A DNA stretch of 64,000 bases from Spirochaetales bacterium (lineage in GTDB: Bacteria; Spirochaetota; Leptospiria; Leptospirales; Leptonemataceae), in NCBI GenBank assembly GCA_024233935.1, contig JACKOY010000002.1, positions 248,001 through 312,000 of the forward strand. Reading direction: 5' to 3'. Positions 7,597 to 16,228 of the stretch are shown piece after piece; the first letter of the stretch is position 1; the number at the start of each line of letters is the position of its first letter. Under the pieces are notes generated by a model that worked only from the letters and a program-made list of their open reading frames with translations, searched no databases and had not been told where the DNA came from. The position numbers were made by a program, and so were the translations under genes.

Positions 7597-8895
7597 ATGA
7601 CCCATAAGCAAGAAACGATTGCACTACATGGCGGCCAGGCGCCCGACCCAACGACCAATTCGCGGGCAGTGCCGCTCTATCAGACCACATCGTACGTATT
7701 TAACGACACCGATCACGCAGCAAACCTGTTCGCGCTGAAAGAATTCGGAAATATCTACACGCGCATTATGAACCCGACCACCGACGTGCTCGAGAAGCGC
7801 ATTGCCGCGCTTGAAGGTGGCGTGGCTGCCCTCGCAACTTCGTCCGGCCAGTCAGCGGAAACGCTCGCGATTCTCAACATTGCGGAGGCGGGTGATGAAA
7901 TTATCAGCTCGAACTTTCTTTACGGCGGAACCTATAACCTGTTCCACTACACACTACCGAAGATCGGTATCACAGTTCGTTTTGTCGATCAGCGCGATCC
8001 GGAGAATTTCAGGAAGGCCATAAACGATAAGACCCGGGCGATTTTCCTGGAGACACTGCCGAATCCGGCTCTGGAAGTTCCCGATTTTGCAGCAATCTCG
8101 AAAATCGCTCACGCCAGCGGCCTGCCCGTGATTGTAGATAACACGGCCGCGACTCCCTTTCTTTGCCGTCCCTTCGATCACGGCGCGGATATCGTTATTC
8201 ACTCAACGACCAAGTATATTGGCGGGCATGGCACTTCGATTGGCGGCATGATTGTCGATTCCGGTCGCTTCGCCTGGAACCAGGGACGTCACAAAATGAT
8301 GACCGAGCCCGACCCCAGCTACCACGGGCTGGTGTATCACGACGTGTTTGGCAACTTCGAACCATTCGGTGGCGTCAACATCGCTTTTATCATCAAAGCG
8401 CGCGTTCAGGGTTTGCGTGATATCGGCGCCGCCATGTCGCCCTTTAACGCCTGGATGTTCTTGCAGGGATTGGAAACGCTGCATCTGCGCATGGAACGAC
8501 ACTGCGAAAATACAATGAAAGTCGCTCAATTCCTGAAGGGCCATTCCAAAGTTAGCTGGGTCAACTATCCGGGGCTGTCGGATCATCCGGCCCACGCGAG
8601 CTTTAAGAAGTACTTTCATCGGCCCTACTTCGGTTCGCTTTTGGGTTTTGGAATCAAAGGTGGGCTCGAAGCCGGACGTAAGTTCATCAACAGCCTGGAA
8701 CTCTTTTCGCACCTGGCGAACATCGGCGACGCGAAGAGCCTCGCCATACAGCCGGCTTCCACCACCCACTCGCAGCTCACGGCCGAGGAACAACTGGCCA
8801 CCGGAGTGTCTCCGGATTACGTGCGCCTTTCGGTGGGAATCGAAGCCTACGAAGATATCGAGGCCGACCTGAAGCAGGCCCTCGACAAAGCCTGA
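7597..8895 (+). CDS. metY: O-acetyl-L-homoserine sulfhydrylase (MetY), PLP enzyme
   Basis: 432 residues, normal for MetY. Opens with ETIALHGG and RAVPLYQTTSYVF as in the Cys/Met metabolism PLP family. The PLP lysine is K206 in HSTTKYIGGHGT, preceded by the D-N-T of VIVDNTAATP. The 50-residue insert after the lysine (FAWNQGRHKMM...SYHGLVYHDVFG) distinguishes MetY from cystathionine synthases. Converts O-acetylhomoserine plus sulfide to homocysteine in the cytoplasm. Start set at the ATG at 7597 behind AGGAAG. An upstream in-frame TTG/ATG at 7555 has no site. Confidence 0.95.
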   Translation: MTHKQETIALHGGQAPDPTTNSRAVPLYQTTSYVFNDTDHAANLFALKEFGNIYTRIMNPTTDVLEKRIAALEGGVAALATSSGQSAETLAILNIAEAGDEIISSNFLYGGTYNLFHYTLPKIGITVRFVDQRDPENFRKAINDKTRAIFLETLPNPALEVPDFAAISKIAHASGLPVIVDNTAATPFLCRPFDHGADIVIHSTTKYIGGHGTSIGGMIVDSGRFAWNQGRHKMMTEPDPSYHGLVYHDVFGNFEPFGGVNIAFIIKARVQGLRDIGAAMSPFNAWMFLQGLETLHLRMERHCENTMKVAQFLKGHSKVSWVNYPGLSDHPAHASFKKYFHRPYFGSLLGFGIKGGLEAGRKFINSLELFSHLANIGDAKSLAIQPASTTHSQLTAEEQLATGVSPDYVRLSVGIEAYEDIEADLKQALDKA

Positions 8896-8905
8896 GATAG
8901 CACAA

Positions 8906-8931
8906 CCGGCCGCCTGCTTCCCGGCGGCCGG
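8906..8931 (+). terminator. GC-rich stem-loop after metY
   Basis: CCGGCCGCC, an eight-base loop, then GGCGGCCGG: nine perfect pairs starting 11 bases after the metY stop. The T-run is poor (GACTGTTATT), so it may be a weak terminator or an mRNA 3'-end stabiliser. Confidence 0.5.
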
Positions 8932-9144
8932 GACTGTTATTCGAACGATAGCGCAGCAACCATTCTGCCGGCCGGCGCAACCGTCGGCCCGACGTCTGCT
9001 GTTGGGCGGCCGATCGCCGGAGCCGAGCTGCGCGGTTGCTTCGCCCCTTTAAGGCCACCCCCGGTGCGCCCCGATTTGCAAGGCGCGAAACAGCCTGGAC
9101 AGAAACCCGGGCGCCGGGGGAAACAAGCGTCAGAGGACCTGGCT

Positions 9145-9558
9145 ATGAACTGGAAGCGTTTCTTTCTCGCATCGCTGGCGGTATTCGCCGTATTTCGGGC
9201 GGGCGATTATATCATACACGGCATTATCCTGGCGCCGACCTATCAGTCGCTGGCCGAAGTCTGGCGGTCGGACATGCAGTCGTACATGTGGATCCTTACT
9301 GTCGTCGGAGTCTTCTTCGCTCTCTTGTTCACGTTTATATTCACACGCGGTTACGAAAGCAAGGGGCCGGCCGAAGGTCTGCGCTACGGTCTTTTGATCG
9401 GGCTATTGCTCAGCGGAGCCGGTTCCTTCCAACAATACGTCGTCTATCCCATCCCGCTTTCTCTGGCGTTACAGTGGTTCGGTTTTGGGATGGTCGAGTT
9501 CTTGATTGCGGGTTTACTTGCGGCATCGATCTACAAGGGCCCCAGCCGCGCGGACTAG
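9145..9558 (+). CDS. Small integral membrane protein, four predicted helices
   Basis: 137 residues from the ATG at 9145. Hydrophobic segments at about 5-25, 45-68, 80-100 and 108-130 suggest four membrane helices. The motif AGDYIIHGIIL-xP-xY and the charged loop VWRSDM are reminiscent of small DUF-type inner-membrane proteins found beside oxidoreductases, but I cannot name the family. The following FIST-cyclase begins almost immediately after its stop, so the two may be co-transcribed. Confidence 0.7.
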   Translation: MNWKRFFLASLAVFAVFRAGDYIIHGIILAPTYQSLAEVWRSDMQSYMWILTVVGVFFALLFTFIFTRGYESKGPAEGLRYGLLIGLLLSGAGSFQQYVVYPIPLSLALQWFGFGMVEFLIAGLLAASIYKGPSRAD

Positions 9559-9614
9559 CCGGTGCGACCCTTTCAGAAACGGCAGAAGATGACCTTAGAT
9601 TCCGGTTTATCCGC

Positions 9615-11561
9615 TTGAAGCCCGTAGTTCTGCACGCCAGCGACGTTCGAGACCTGGAAGAGCAACTTTCCCGGTCCACGGGTAACGGCTACCAACCCTC
9701 GCTGGCAGTCGTGTTTGCCGGCGATTCGCTGAGTGACGATTCGGTGTTGAAGCCCTTTCGCGACCGTTCGATTGCGGTGTTCGGCGGTACCAGCAGCGAA
9801 GAGATTGCCGATGGCCGGCTCACGCGGGGCACGATTGTATGCATGCTGCTTGATCTCGATCGAGCGCACTACCGGCAGCGCTTTTTTGAACCCGGCGACG
9901 GTCGGGCAATTGGGCGGTCGATTGCTGAATGGTCGCTTGAAAATTTTTCAAACCCCATTCTGCTTCTGATGGTTGGGGGCGCCGGCCTCACGGTCGATAT
10001 CGAGTCGCTGCTTTCGGCCATCTTCGAAAATGGCCCGGGTCTGCCGGTATTCGGCGGTCTGACCAGCAGCGCGTCCGACACGCAAACAAATCCGCCCCTG
10101 TTCGATTCCGATGGTCTGCGAAACGACGGCGTGCAGGCCTTAATTTTTGACAACGACATCGTGGACATGCGCGGTGTCGCCATCAGCGGTTGGATGGAGG
10201 TCGGCACACCGAAACGCATCACCCGATCCAGTGGTAACATCGTTTACGAGATCGAAGGCATGCCGGCCAACCGATTTTATGAGCGTTACTTCAAGATCGC
10301 GGCCGACGCGGCAAATCGCATCCTTACTGTAAGTGAATATCCGATTCGTATTCTGCGCGAGGACGGCACGCGCATCATGCGCACCGCAATCCAGATGATG
10401 CCGGAAACGGGGGCCGTGCTCTTTGGCGGCGCGGTGCCGGAGGGCGCACTCGTGCGCTTCTGTTCGCCCAATATCGTCGAGACTATTAAGCACACAATCG
10501 ATCAGTTGCAGGCCTTCAAAGGCGACGAACGGGAATCGGGCGCCGACGCTGTCCTGCTTTTCGACTGTGCGATTCGTTCGCGGTCGTTTGGCAGGTACAT
10601 GGAAAAGGAAATTCAGGTGATCCGCGAACTCTGGAATGCACCCATGGTCGGGTTTTGCTCCTGGGGAGAGATCGGCAACGGTCCGGGGGAAGCCTGTGGC
10701 TTTCATAACACCGTCATCTCGACGGTCATTGTGCGCGGTCGCGATAGCGCGGGCTCTGCCGGAGCGCGCAACTACTCGGTTGACCAGGTGCAGTCCTTTG
10801 TCGAAGGCGTTGACCCGGCCGCTGACCTTACGGCGTTGCGCGCCGAACTGTCCGAGTTGCGCAAACAGAAGCACATGTTGAGCAACTTCCTGCACATGAC
10901 TTCGGAAGATCTGGAAGCCGAGCAACGCAAATCGGAAGAGTTGCTCTTGAACATTTTGCCCGGACCGATCGCTGAGCGGCTTAAGGCCGGCGCGCACAGC
11001 ATCGCCGATGGCGTCGATTCGGCGACCATACTCTTTGCGGACCTGGTTGGCTTTACCAAAATGTCTTCCGGCATGGCAGCCGGGCGACTGGTTCGATTGT
11101 TGAACGTGCTTTTTTCCAGCTTTGATGAACTGGCCCGAAAATACGGGGTCGAAAAAATTAAGACCATCGGGGATGCGTACATGGCTGTGGCCGGCCTTCC
11201 CGAAGCGCGCGCCGACCATGCCCAAAGGGCCCTGCGACTTGCAAACGGGCTTCTCAAAGTCGTAGAAAAGTTCAATCAGCGCTTCGACACCAACCTGGAG
11301 ATCCGCATCGGATTGAACTCAGGACCGGTGGTGGCGGGAGTGATCGGCAAACATAAGTTCAGCTACGACCTCTGGGGCGACGCTGTGAACGTGGCGAGCC
11401 GTATGGAGTCGAGCGGAGTGCCGGGCCGTATTCAGGTAAGCGAAAGCACCCATAAGCTTCTAAAAGATAGCGCACATTTTGAAGAGCGTGGTCCAGTTGA
11501 AATTAAAGGTAAAGGCACCATGCGCACGTTCCTGTTTGTTCCGGACCCGCCCGGAAAATGA
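9615..11561 (+). CDS. FIST sensor domain fused to class III adenylate cyclase
   Basis: From the TTG at 9615 the protein has 648 residues. Residues about 1-230 match FIST_N (VVFAGDSLSDD, FGGTSSEEI, LLLMVGGAG, VFGGLTSSAS) and about 230-400 FIST_C (ending NAPMVGFCSWGEIG and HNTVISTVI). A coiled-coil (about 405-455) leads into a cyclase domain: metal-binding D476 in FADLVGFT and D520 in GDAYM, adenine-selecting Lys in EKIKT and Asp in YDLWGDAVN, so cAMP is the likely product. FIST domains are thought to bind small ligands such as amino acids. The frame is open further upstream but overlaps the preceding membrane-protein gene; no ATG is available near the FIST start, so the start is uncertain. Confidence 0.85.
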   Translation: MKPVVLHASDVRDLEEQLSRSTGNGYQPSLAVVFAGDSLSDDSVLKPFRDRSIAVFGGTSSEEIADGRLTRGTIVCMLLDLDRAHYRQRFFEPGDGRAIGRSIAEWSLENFSNPILLLMVGGAGLTVDIESLLSAIFENGPGLPVFGGLTSSASDTQTNPPLFDSDGLRNDGVQALIFDNDIVDMRGVAISGWMEVGTPKRITRSSGNIVYEIEGMPANRFYERYFKIAADAANRILTVSEYPIRILREDGTRIMRTAIQMMPETGAVLFGGAVPEGALVRFCSPNIVETIKHTIDQLQAFKGDERESGADAVLLFDCAIRSRSFGRYMEKEIQVIRELWNAPMVGFCSWGEIGNGPGEACGFHNTVISTVIVRGRDSAGSAGARNYSVDQVQSFVEGVDPAADLTALRAELSELRKQKHMLSNFLHMTSEDLEAEQRKSEELLLNILPGPIAERLKAGAHSIADGVDSATILFADLVGFTKMSSGMAAGRLVRLLNVLFSSFDELARKYGVEKIKTIGDAYMAVAGLPEARADHAQRALRLANGLLKVVEKFNQRFDTNLEIRIGLNSGPVVAGVIGKHKFSYDLWGDAVNVASRMESSGVPGRIQVSESTHKLLKDSAHFEERGPVEIKGKGTMRTFLFVPDPPGK

Positions 11562-11620
11562 GGACCGGCACGCGAAAAACCCGGTGACGTGCTAATGTAA
11601 AATCTTGTTTCGGAGACAAT

Positions 11621-12724
11621 ATGCATATTCAGTTCAACTTACGAAAAACAGCACGTCCGGCGCGGAGGGTCATTCTGGCGCTTTGGCTGGCGCTCCTGCT
11701 TGTGCCCGGGCAGACTGCAAGCGCTCAAGATCCATCGATGGTGCCGCAGATCCTTTACCAGCGGGGATCCATGGGTTTCTTTCGATTCGACGGCCGCGAA
11801 TGGACGCGATTCGACGTGCAGGTGGAGGATCCGGTTGTCGTAACCCAAATTTCATCCGATGTGTTCATTGTTGTGGAGGGATTCATCAACGAGCGCGAGG
11901 AAGTTGATGTTCGCGATCATGAGCTGAATGTTTCGACAGGCGTGCTCAGTGAGCCGCCCCAGGGGCTTGGGGTCATACGGTTTCTCAACAACGGCCACAC
12001 ACTCCGCGGCAAAGATGTGGGCCCCGGTCAGTACGTGATGGAGTACGACGGGCCACGCCGATTACGCGTGGTGCAACCCTATCGCGCGGGATTTAAGAAC
12101 TATATGTATTTGCCGGACGGAGCCTACCACTTTGAGTTTCAGCCCGAGGAAGTCGGGCAGGATGGGCCCACGCTCTTATTTTACAGCGATGGCCGATCGG
12201 CTCCTCGCCAGCTGGTCGCAAAGGAGTGGTTGTTCTATCCGCGCTTCGTCAACAGCGGCAGTCACATTGTATACCTGCACCGCACGTCCCAGGACGGCGA
12301 AAACGGAGGCGTTTTTGACGTCGAAGCCGTGGAAGTGCGCACCGGTCAGGCACGCGTTGTCGGAACGTTTCGTGTTCCGGCCATGTCCAATGTCACGGAA
12401 GCACTCTTTTTTACGGCCGAGAACAGTCCTTATGTGGCTATCGACGACCATGAACAGATTCGCATATTCGACGTGACCAGCGGTACGGCCGTTGGCTCCA
12501 TACGAAGTGGAGGGCGGTGGATGATTGTTCCGGCCCTGAACGAGGCGGGCCCTGGCTATTCGCTTGGTTCGCTTCTGCTTCTGGAAAATCAGACGCAGGG
12601 GCTGTTGCGGGGTTATCGTTTGCCTTCGACCCGGCCGGTTTTCGAAATCGCTCTGCCGGGCGGACCGCAGGAAGAGAACTGGGCGACCCGCGCAGTGGAC
12701 CTGCGCACTGCTCCCGCACGGTGA
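11621..12724 (+). CDS. Exported protein of unknown function, WD-like strand repeats
   Basis: 367 residues. Start ATG at 11621 behind CGGAGA. An Arg-rich N-terminus, a hydrophobic stretch (VILALWLALLLVPG) and the cleavage motif ASA-Q give a signal peptide of about 35 residues. The mature part is beta-rich with recurring aromatic strand motifs and phrases such as HIVYLHRTSQDG and PYVAIDDHEQIRIFDVTSG that resemble propeller blades of WD40/TolB type. No cofactor or active-site motif. Likely periplasmic. It is followed by a small lipoprotein gene. Confidence 0.65.
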   Translation: MHIQFNLRKTARPARRVILALWLALLLVPGQTASAQDPSMVPQILYQRGSMGFFRFDGREWTRFDVQVEDPVVVTQISSDVFIVVEGFINEREEVDVRDHELNVSTGVLSEPPQGLGVIRFLNNGHTLRGKDVGPGQYVMEYDGPRRLRVVQPYRAGFKNYMYLPDGAYHFEFQPEEVGQDGPTLLFYSDGRSAPRQLVAKEWLFYPRFVNSGSHIVYLHRTSQDGENGGVFDVEAVEVRTGQARVVGTFRVPAMSNVTEALFFTAENSPYVAIDDHEQIRIFDVTSGTAVGSIRSGGRWMIVPALNEAGPGYSLGSLLLLENQTQGLLRGYRLPSTRPVFEIALPGGPQEENWATRAVDLRTAPAR

Positions 12725-12791
12725 CGGATTCACCGGACGGTGCGCGGGCTGTATGGAAGGAGAGCCCGGGGCGCACTCCTGGAAAAGACAG

Positions 12792-13040
12792 ATGAAAAAA
12801 GAAAGACCGATCGTAGCGCCGGCCCTTGTCTTCGCATTTCTTCTGGCAGGGGTTTCCTGTGCGACCGGCCGCGGATGCAACGGCCAGGCCGCGGAAAATG
12901 CGGAGCCTCCGCGCGAAGTGCAACTGGAGCGGGACTCGAACCTGCAACTGGAAGAGAGCCCCGGTGAAAGATCGTACCGCGAAGCCCGGGAACGAGAACG
13001 GGTCCGCGAGCTACCGCGCGACGACCTGCGAGATCAATAG
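12792..13040 (+). CDS. Small lipoprotein with highly charged tail
   Basis: 82 residues. Basic start MKKER, hydrophobic core, lipobox LAGVSC (Cys23). The tail after residue 40 is almost entirely charged (Glu/Arg/Asp). The ATG at 12792 is behind GGAAAAGA; longer in-frame starts overlap the preceding gene. Family unknown. Converges on the DAHP synthase gene. Confidence 0.6.
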   Translation: MKKERPIVAPALVFAFLLAGVSCATGRGCNGQAAENAEPPREVQLERDSNLQLEESPGERSYREARERERVRELPRDDLRDQ

Positions 13041-13063
13041 TAGCAGCCAGTCACGACGGCGTT

Positions 13064-14461
13064 TCAATCGGCGTGCGTTGCCGGAATGGTTGGCGCAGAG
13101 TCGGAACGATTGTGAAGCATTTCGGCGATTTGAAACGCCATTTCCAGGCTCTGGTTGGCGTTCAACCGCGGGTCGCAGGCGGTCAGATAGTTGTGGGCCA
13201 GATCGGCTTCGTTGATCTGGTGGCCACCGCCGGTGCACTCGGTCACGTCATCGCCGGTGAGTTCAAAATGCACGCCGCCGGGCACCGTGCCTTCGGCCCA
13301 ATGCACTTCAAAAAAACGGTGTACCTCGGTCAGGATGTCATCGAAACTGCGGGTCTTGTATTTTTGCGGCGTGGTGTAGGTATTGCCGTGCATGGGATCG
13401 CAGCTCCAGAGCACCCGCAATCCGGCGGCCTGGACGGCGCGAATCAGACCGGGCAGGTATTTCTCCACGTTTTCGGCGCCGAAGCGGGTAATCAGAGTCA
13501 GGCGTCCCCATTGATTTTCGGGATTCAGTATTTCGATGAGTCGCAGCATTTCGTCGATCTTGTGTCCCGGGCCCACCTTCACACCGATCGGATTTAAGAC
13601 GCCGCGCAAAAATTCCACGTGGGCCCCATTGAGCTGTCGCGTTCGATCGCCAATCCAGAGAAAGTGCGCGCTGCAGTCGTACCAGCCACTCTGGGTTGAG
13701 TCCTGGCGCGTGAGGGCGGCTTCGTAGTCGAGGAGCAGCGCCTCGTGAGACGTAAAGAGGTTTGTCTGGTGGATCTGCGGTAATTCCGGATCAAGGCCGA
13801 TCACTTCCATGAACTTCAGGGTCTTGTCGATGGCGCGGGCCACGTCTTCGTAACGCTTTGATTGCGGCGAGTTCAGCACGAAATCGTTGTTCCAGGAATG
13901 CACGCGCTGCAATGAGGAGTAGCCGCCTTTCATAAAGGCCCGAATGATATTGAGCGTGGCGGTTGAGGCATGATACATACGCAGCAGTCGCCCGGGATCC
14001 GGTACGCGTTCTTTGGGATCGGGCAGGGGGCTGTTGACGGCGTCGCCCCGATAGCTGGGCATCTCCAGGCCGTTGATGGTTTCTGTTTTGCTGCTGCGGG
14101 GTTTGGCGAACTGACCGGCGATGCGGCCCACCTTGATCACGGGCTTTTCGCCGGCATAGGCCAGAACCACCGCCATCTGCATGATCACCTTGATGCGCGC
14201 CTTAATGCTATTGGCGTTGCAATCCCGAAACTCTTCGGCGCAATCGCCTCCCTGCAAGAGAAAGGCCTTGCCCCGGGCCGCGTCGGCCAGCTGGGAGTGC
14301 AGGGCGCGGATCTCTCCAGCGAATACGAGCGGGGGCAGGGTGCGCAGTTCTGCCAGCACTTCTTCCAGGCGTTCTCTATCGGGCCAGTCGGGCTGTTGTT
14401 CGGCGGGCAGCGTGCGATAGCTTTGCCTGGTCCATTCGCGGATGGGATTAGTAGCACTCAC
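13064..14461 (-). CDS. Class II 3-deoxy-D-arabino-heptulosonate 7-phosphate synthase
   Basis: 465 residues, the normal length of the plant/Mycobacterium-type enzyme. Diagnostic blocks: LLQGGDCAEEF (about 67-77), KVGRIAGQFAKPRS (about 110-123), TSHEALLLDYE, HFLWIGDRTRQLNGAHVEF, PIGVKVGP, LWSCDPMHGNT and EVTECTGG. The metal ligands (Cys in GGDCAEE, His in DPMHGN, Glu and Asp nearer the C-terminus) are present. It condenses phosphoenolpyruvate with erythrose 4-phosphate, the first step of aromatic amino acid synthesis. No other aro gene is nearby. Confidence 0.95.
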   Translation of the reverse strand: MSATNPIREWTRQSYRTLPAEQQPDWPDRERLEEVLAELRTLPPLVFAGEIRALHSQLADAARGKAFLLQGGDCAEEFRDCNANSIKARIKVIMQMAVVLAYAGEKPVIKVGRIAGQFAKPRSSKTETINGLEMPSYRGDAVNSPLPDPKERVPDPGRLLRMYHASTATLNIIRAFMKGGYSSLQRVHSWNNDFVLNSPQSKRYEDVARAIDKTLKFMEVIGLDPELPQIHQTNLFTSHEALLLDYEAALTRQDSTQSGWYDCSAHFLWIGDRTRQLNGAHVEFLRGVLNPIGVKVGPGHKIDEMLRLIEILNPENQWGRLTLITRFGAENVEKYLPGLIRAVQAAGLRVLWSCDPMHGNTYTTPQKYKTRSFDDILTEVHRFFEVHWAEGTVPGGVHFELTGDDVTECTGGGHQINEADLAHNYLTACDPRLNANQSLEMAFQIAEMLHNRSDSAPTIPATHAD

Positions 14462-14695
14462 GTCTTGTTTTGTATAAGCGCGCGGCCTCCCAGGCCGGTC
14501 AACGATTTCCCGCCTGGAAATCCCGGGGCTTCAGACCGGGAATCGCCTGGCCGGTTGGTTTCAGCGGATGCTCTGGTCGGGACTTATTCTCAGAAAGCCG
14601 AAGACGAGTAAATGCGCTGGCCGCAACGGTTCGGGTTAAAAAAAATACGCCTCGTAATTGTGGTCGGGCCACGCTGCAAAGGGCAGGGGGCAAAC

Positions 14696-15103
14696 ATGGT
14701 CGGCTATTCGGGAAAGCCACTGCATCAAAAACTGGGCCTTAAGGCGGGAGCCGTCGTCTGCTTGAAGAATGCGCCGGCCGATTACGAAAAACTGCTGGGA
14801 CCAGGGCAGCCCGAAAATCTGGAAATCACGAGTCGCATTTCGGCGCGAGTCGGCATCTATCACGTTTTTGTAAAGAGTCGCTCCGAACTCGAAAAGATTG
14901 CCCGTCGCCTGCGCGATCATATGGCCGCCGATGCCGCACTCTGGATTTCCTGGCCGAAAAAGAGTTCCGGCGTTGCCACCGATCTGACCGAGGATGTCTT
15001 ACGCGAAATCTTGCTGCCGATGGGCTACGTGGATATCAAAGTGTGCGCGGTAAGTGAAATCTGGTCGGGTCTGAAGTTCGTGATCCGTAAAAGCCAGAGG
15101 TAA
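14696..15103 (+). CDS. DUF3052 family protein
   Basis: 135 residues. Matches the DUF3052 pattern: GYSGKPLHQKLGLKAG at the start, a central segment ending in W-I-S-W-PKKSSGVATDLTE, and the end L-GYVDIKVCAVSEIWSGLKFVIRK, split by the usual short loop. Function is not known. I chose the ATG at 14696 because AGGGGG lies six bases before it and the family begins there; the upstream start at 14612 adds residues that do not belong. Stands alone, followed by an MDR oxidoreductase 70 bases later. Confidence 0.85.
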   Translation: MVGYSGKPLHQKLGLKAGAVVCLKNAPADYEKLLGPGQPENLEITSRISARVGIYHVFVKSRSELEKIARRLRDHMAADAALWISWPKKSSGVATDLTEDVLREILLPMGYVDIKVCAVSEIWSGLKFVIRKSQR

Positions 15104-15174
15104 TTCCGGTAGCCCGGCAAATCCCCTGCGAAGAAGTTCGCGAGCCAGCCGGGTTGTTTGCTACGACAGAAAAC

Positions 15175-16158
15175 ATGAAAGCGCTGTTGCTCAAAAAGTA
15201 TGGCCCTCCGGAGGCGCTGACGCTCGGTCAGATCGATAAGCCGGCGCCGGGGCCCCACGAAGTACTCGTTCGCGTGCACGCAGCCGCCATCAACGACTTT
15301 GATTGGGGTCTCGTTCGGGGTCGTCCGCGCGTCTACCGCCTGATGTACGGGTTGATTCGCCCGAAGCATCGTGTGCCCGGTATGGAACTGGCCGGCACAA
15401 TCGAGGCGGTCGGCGAAAACGTGAAATCGTTTGCGGCCGGTGACGCTGTGTACGGTGACATTTCGGAGTACGGCTTTGGCGCTCTGGCCGAATACGTCTG
15501 CGTACCAGAGCAGGCCATGCGACGCAAACCTCCGGAACTGAGTTTTGCCGACGCGGCTTCGCTACCGCACGCAGGTGGTCTGGCCCTTCAGGGTCTGCGC
15601 GACGTCGGCAAAATTCAGACCGGCCAGAAAATTCTGATAAACGGTGCCGGAGGCGGTGTTGGGGTTCTCGCCCTGCAGATCGCCAAACTCCACGGCGCTA
15701 CCGTGACAGGTGTTGATACGGGCGCGAAGCTCTCGATGATGAAGGACCTGGGATATGATTGTGTGCTCGACTTCCGCAAAGAAGATTTCTCACAACGCTC
15801 CGAACGCTACGATCTGATTCTTGACTGCAAGACGAACCGGTCGCCCTTTGTGTATGCCCGCTGTCTGAATCCAGGCGGAACCTACGTCACAGTCGGGGGA
15901 GCCCTGCCGCGCCTGCTACAGGTGCTGCTGGCAGCACCCTGGATTGCGCGCACCCAAAACAAACGGCTTCGCATCGTGGCCCTGAAGGCCAACAAGGATC
16001 TGGAATACCTGGGCGATCTGTACAAAAACCGTCAACTGAGGTGCGTCGTCGACGGGCCGTACGCTTTTTCGGAAGCGCCTGCCAGGATTCGTTATTTTGG
16101 CGAAGGCCGGCATTCGGGCAAAGTTGTGCTGACTCTTAGGAACGACCGGTCGCAATAA
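15175..16158 (+). CDS. Zinc-free medium-chain dehydrogenase/quinone oxidoreductase-like protein
   Basis: 327 residues. MDR superfamily: GPPEALTLGQIDKPAPGPHEVLVRVHAAAIN at the N-terminus, GAGGGVGVLALQIAKLHGA nucleotide-binding loop at about 158-176, and the C-terminal GKVVLTL. The Cys/His zinc ligands of alcohol dehydrogenases are absent (IND-FD replaces the catalytic Cys region), so it is of the NADPH:quinone reductase type. Substrate unknown. Start at the ATG at 15175; the frame opens earlier only with a TTG. Confidence 0.88.
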   Translation: MKALLLKKYGPPEALTLGQIDKPAPGPHEVLVRVHAAAINDFDWGLVRGRPRVYRLMYGLIRPKHRVPGMELAGTIEAVGENVKSFAAGDAVYGDISEYGFGALAEYVCVPEQAMRRKPPELSFADAASLPHAGGLALQGLRDVGKIQTGQKILINGAGGGVGVLALQIAKLHGATVTGVDTGAKLSMMKDLGYDCVLDFRKEDFSQRSERYDLILDCKTNRSPFVYARCLNPGGTYVTVGGALPRLLQVLLAAPWIARTQNKRLRIVALKANKDLEYLGDLYKNRQLRCVVDGPYAFSEAPARIRYFGEGRHSGKVVLTLRNDRSQ

Positions 16159-16228
16159 CCATCTGATCGCGCTGCTGTCTCGCCGGCGCGCCTTCATGAA
16201 ATGACGCTTTGATCAGAGAGTCTGCCGC

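Noticed and set aside
9036..9614. N-terminal extension of the FIST-cyclase reading frame
   Set aside because: It overlaps the complete membrane-protein gene at 9145-9558, and its sequence is low-quality Arg/Ser-rich; I take the protein to begin near the FIST domain.
10140..11225. 361-codon open frame antisense to the FIST-cyclase
   Set aside because: Shadow of a clear gene; composition typical of reverse-strand translation.
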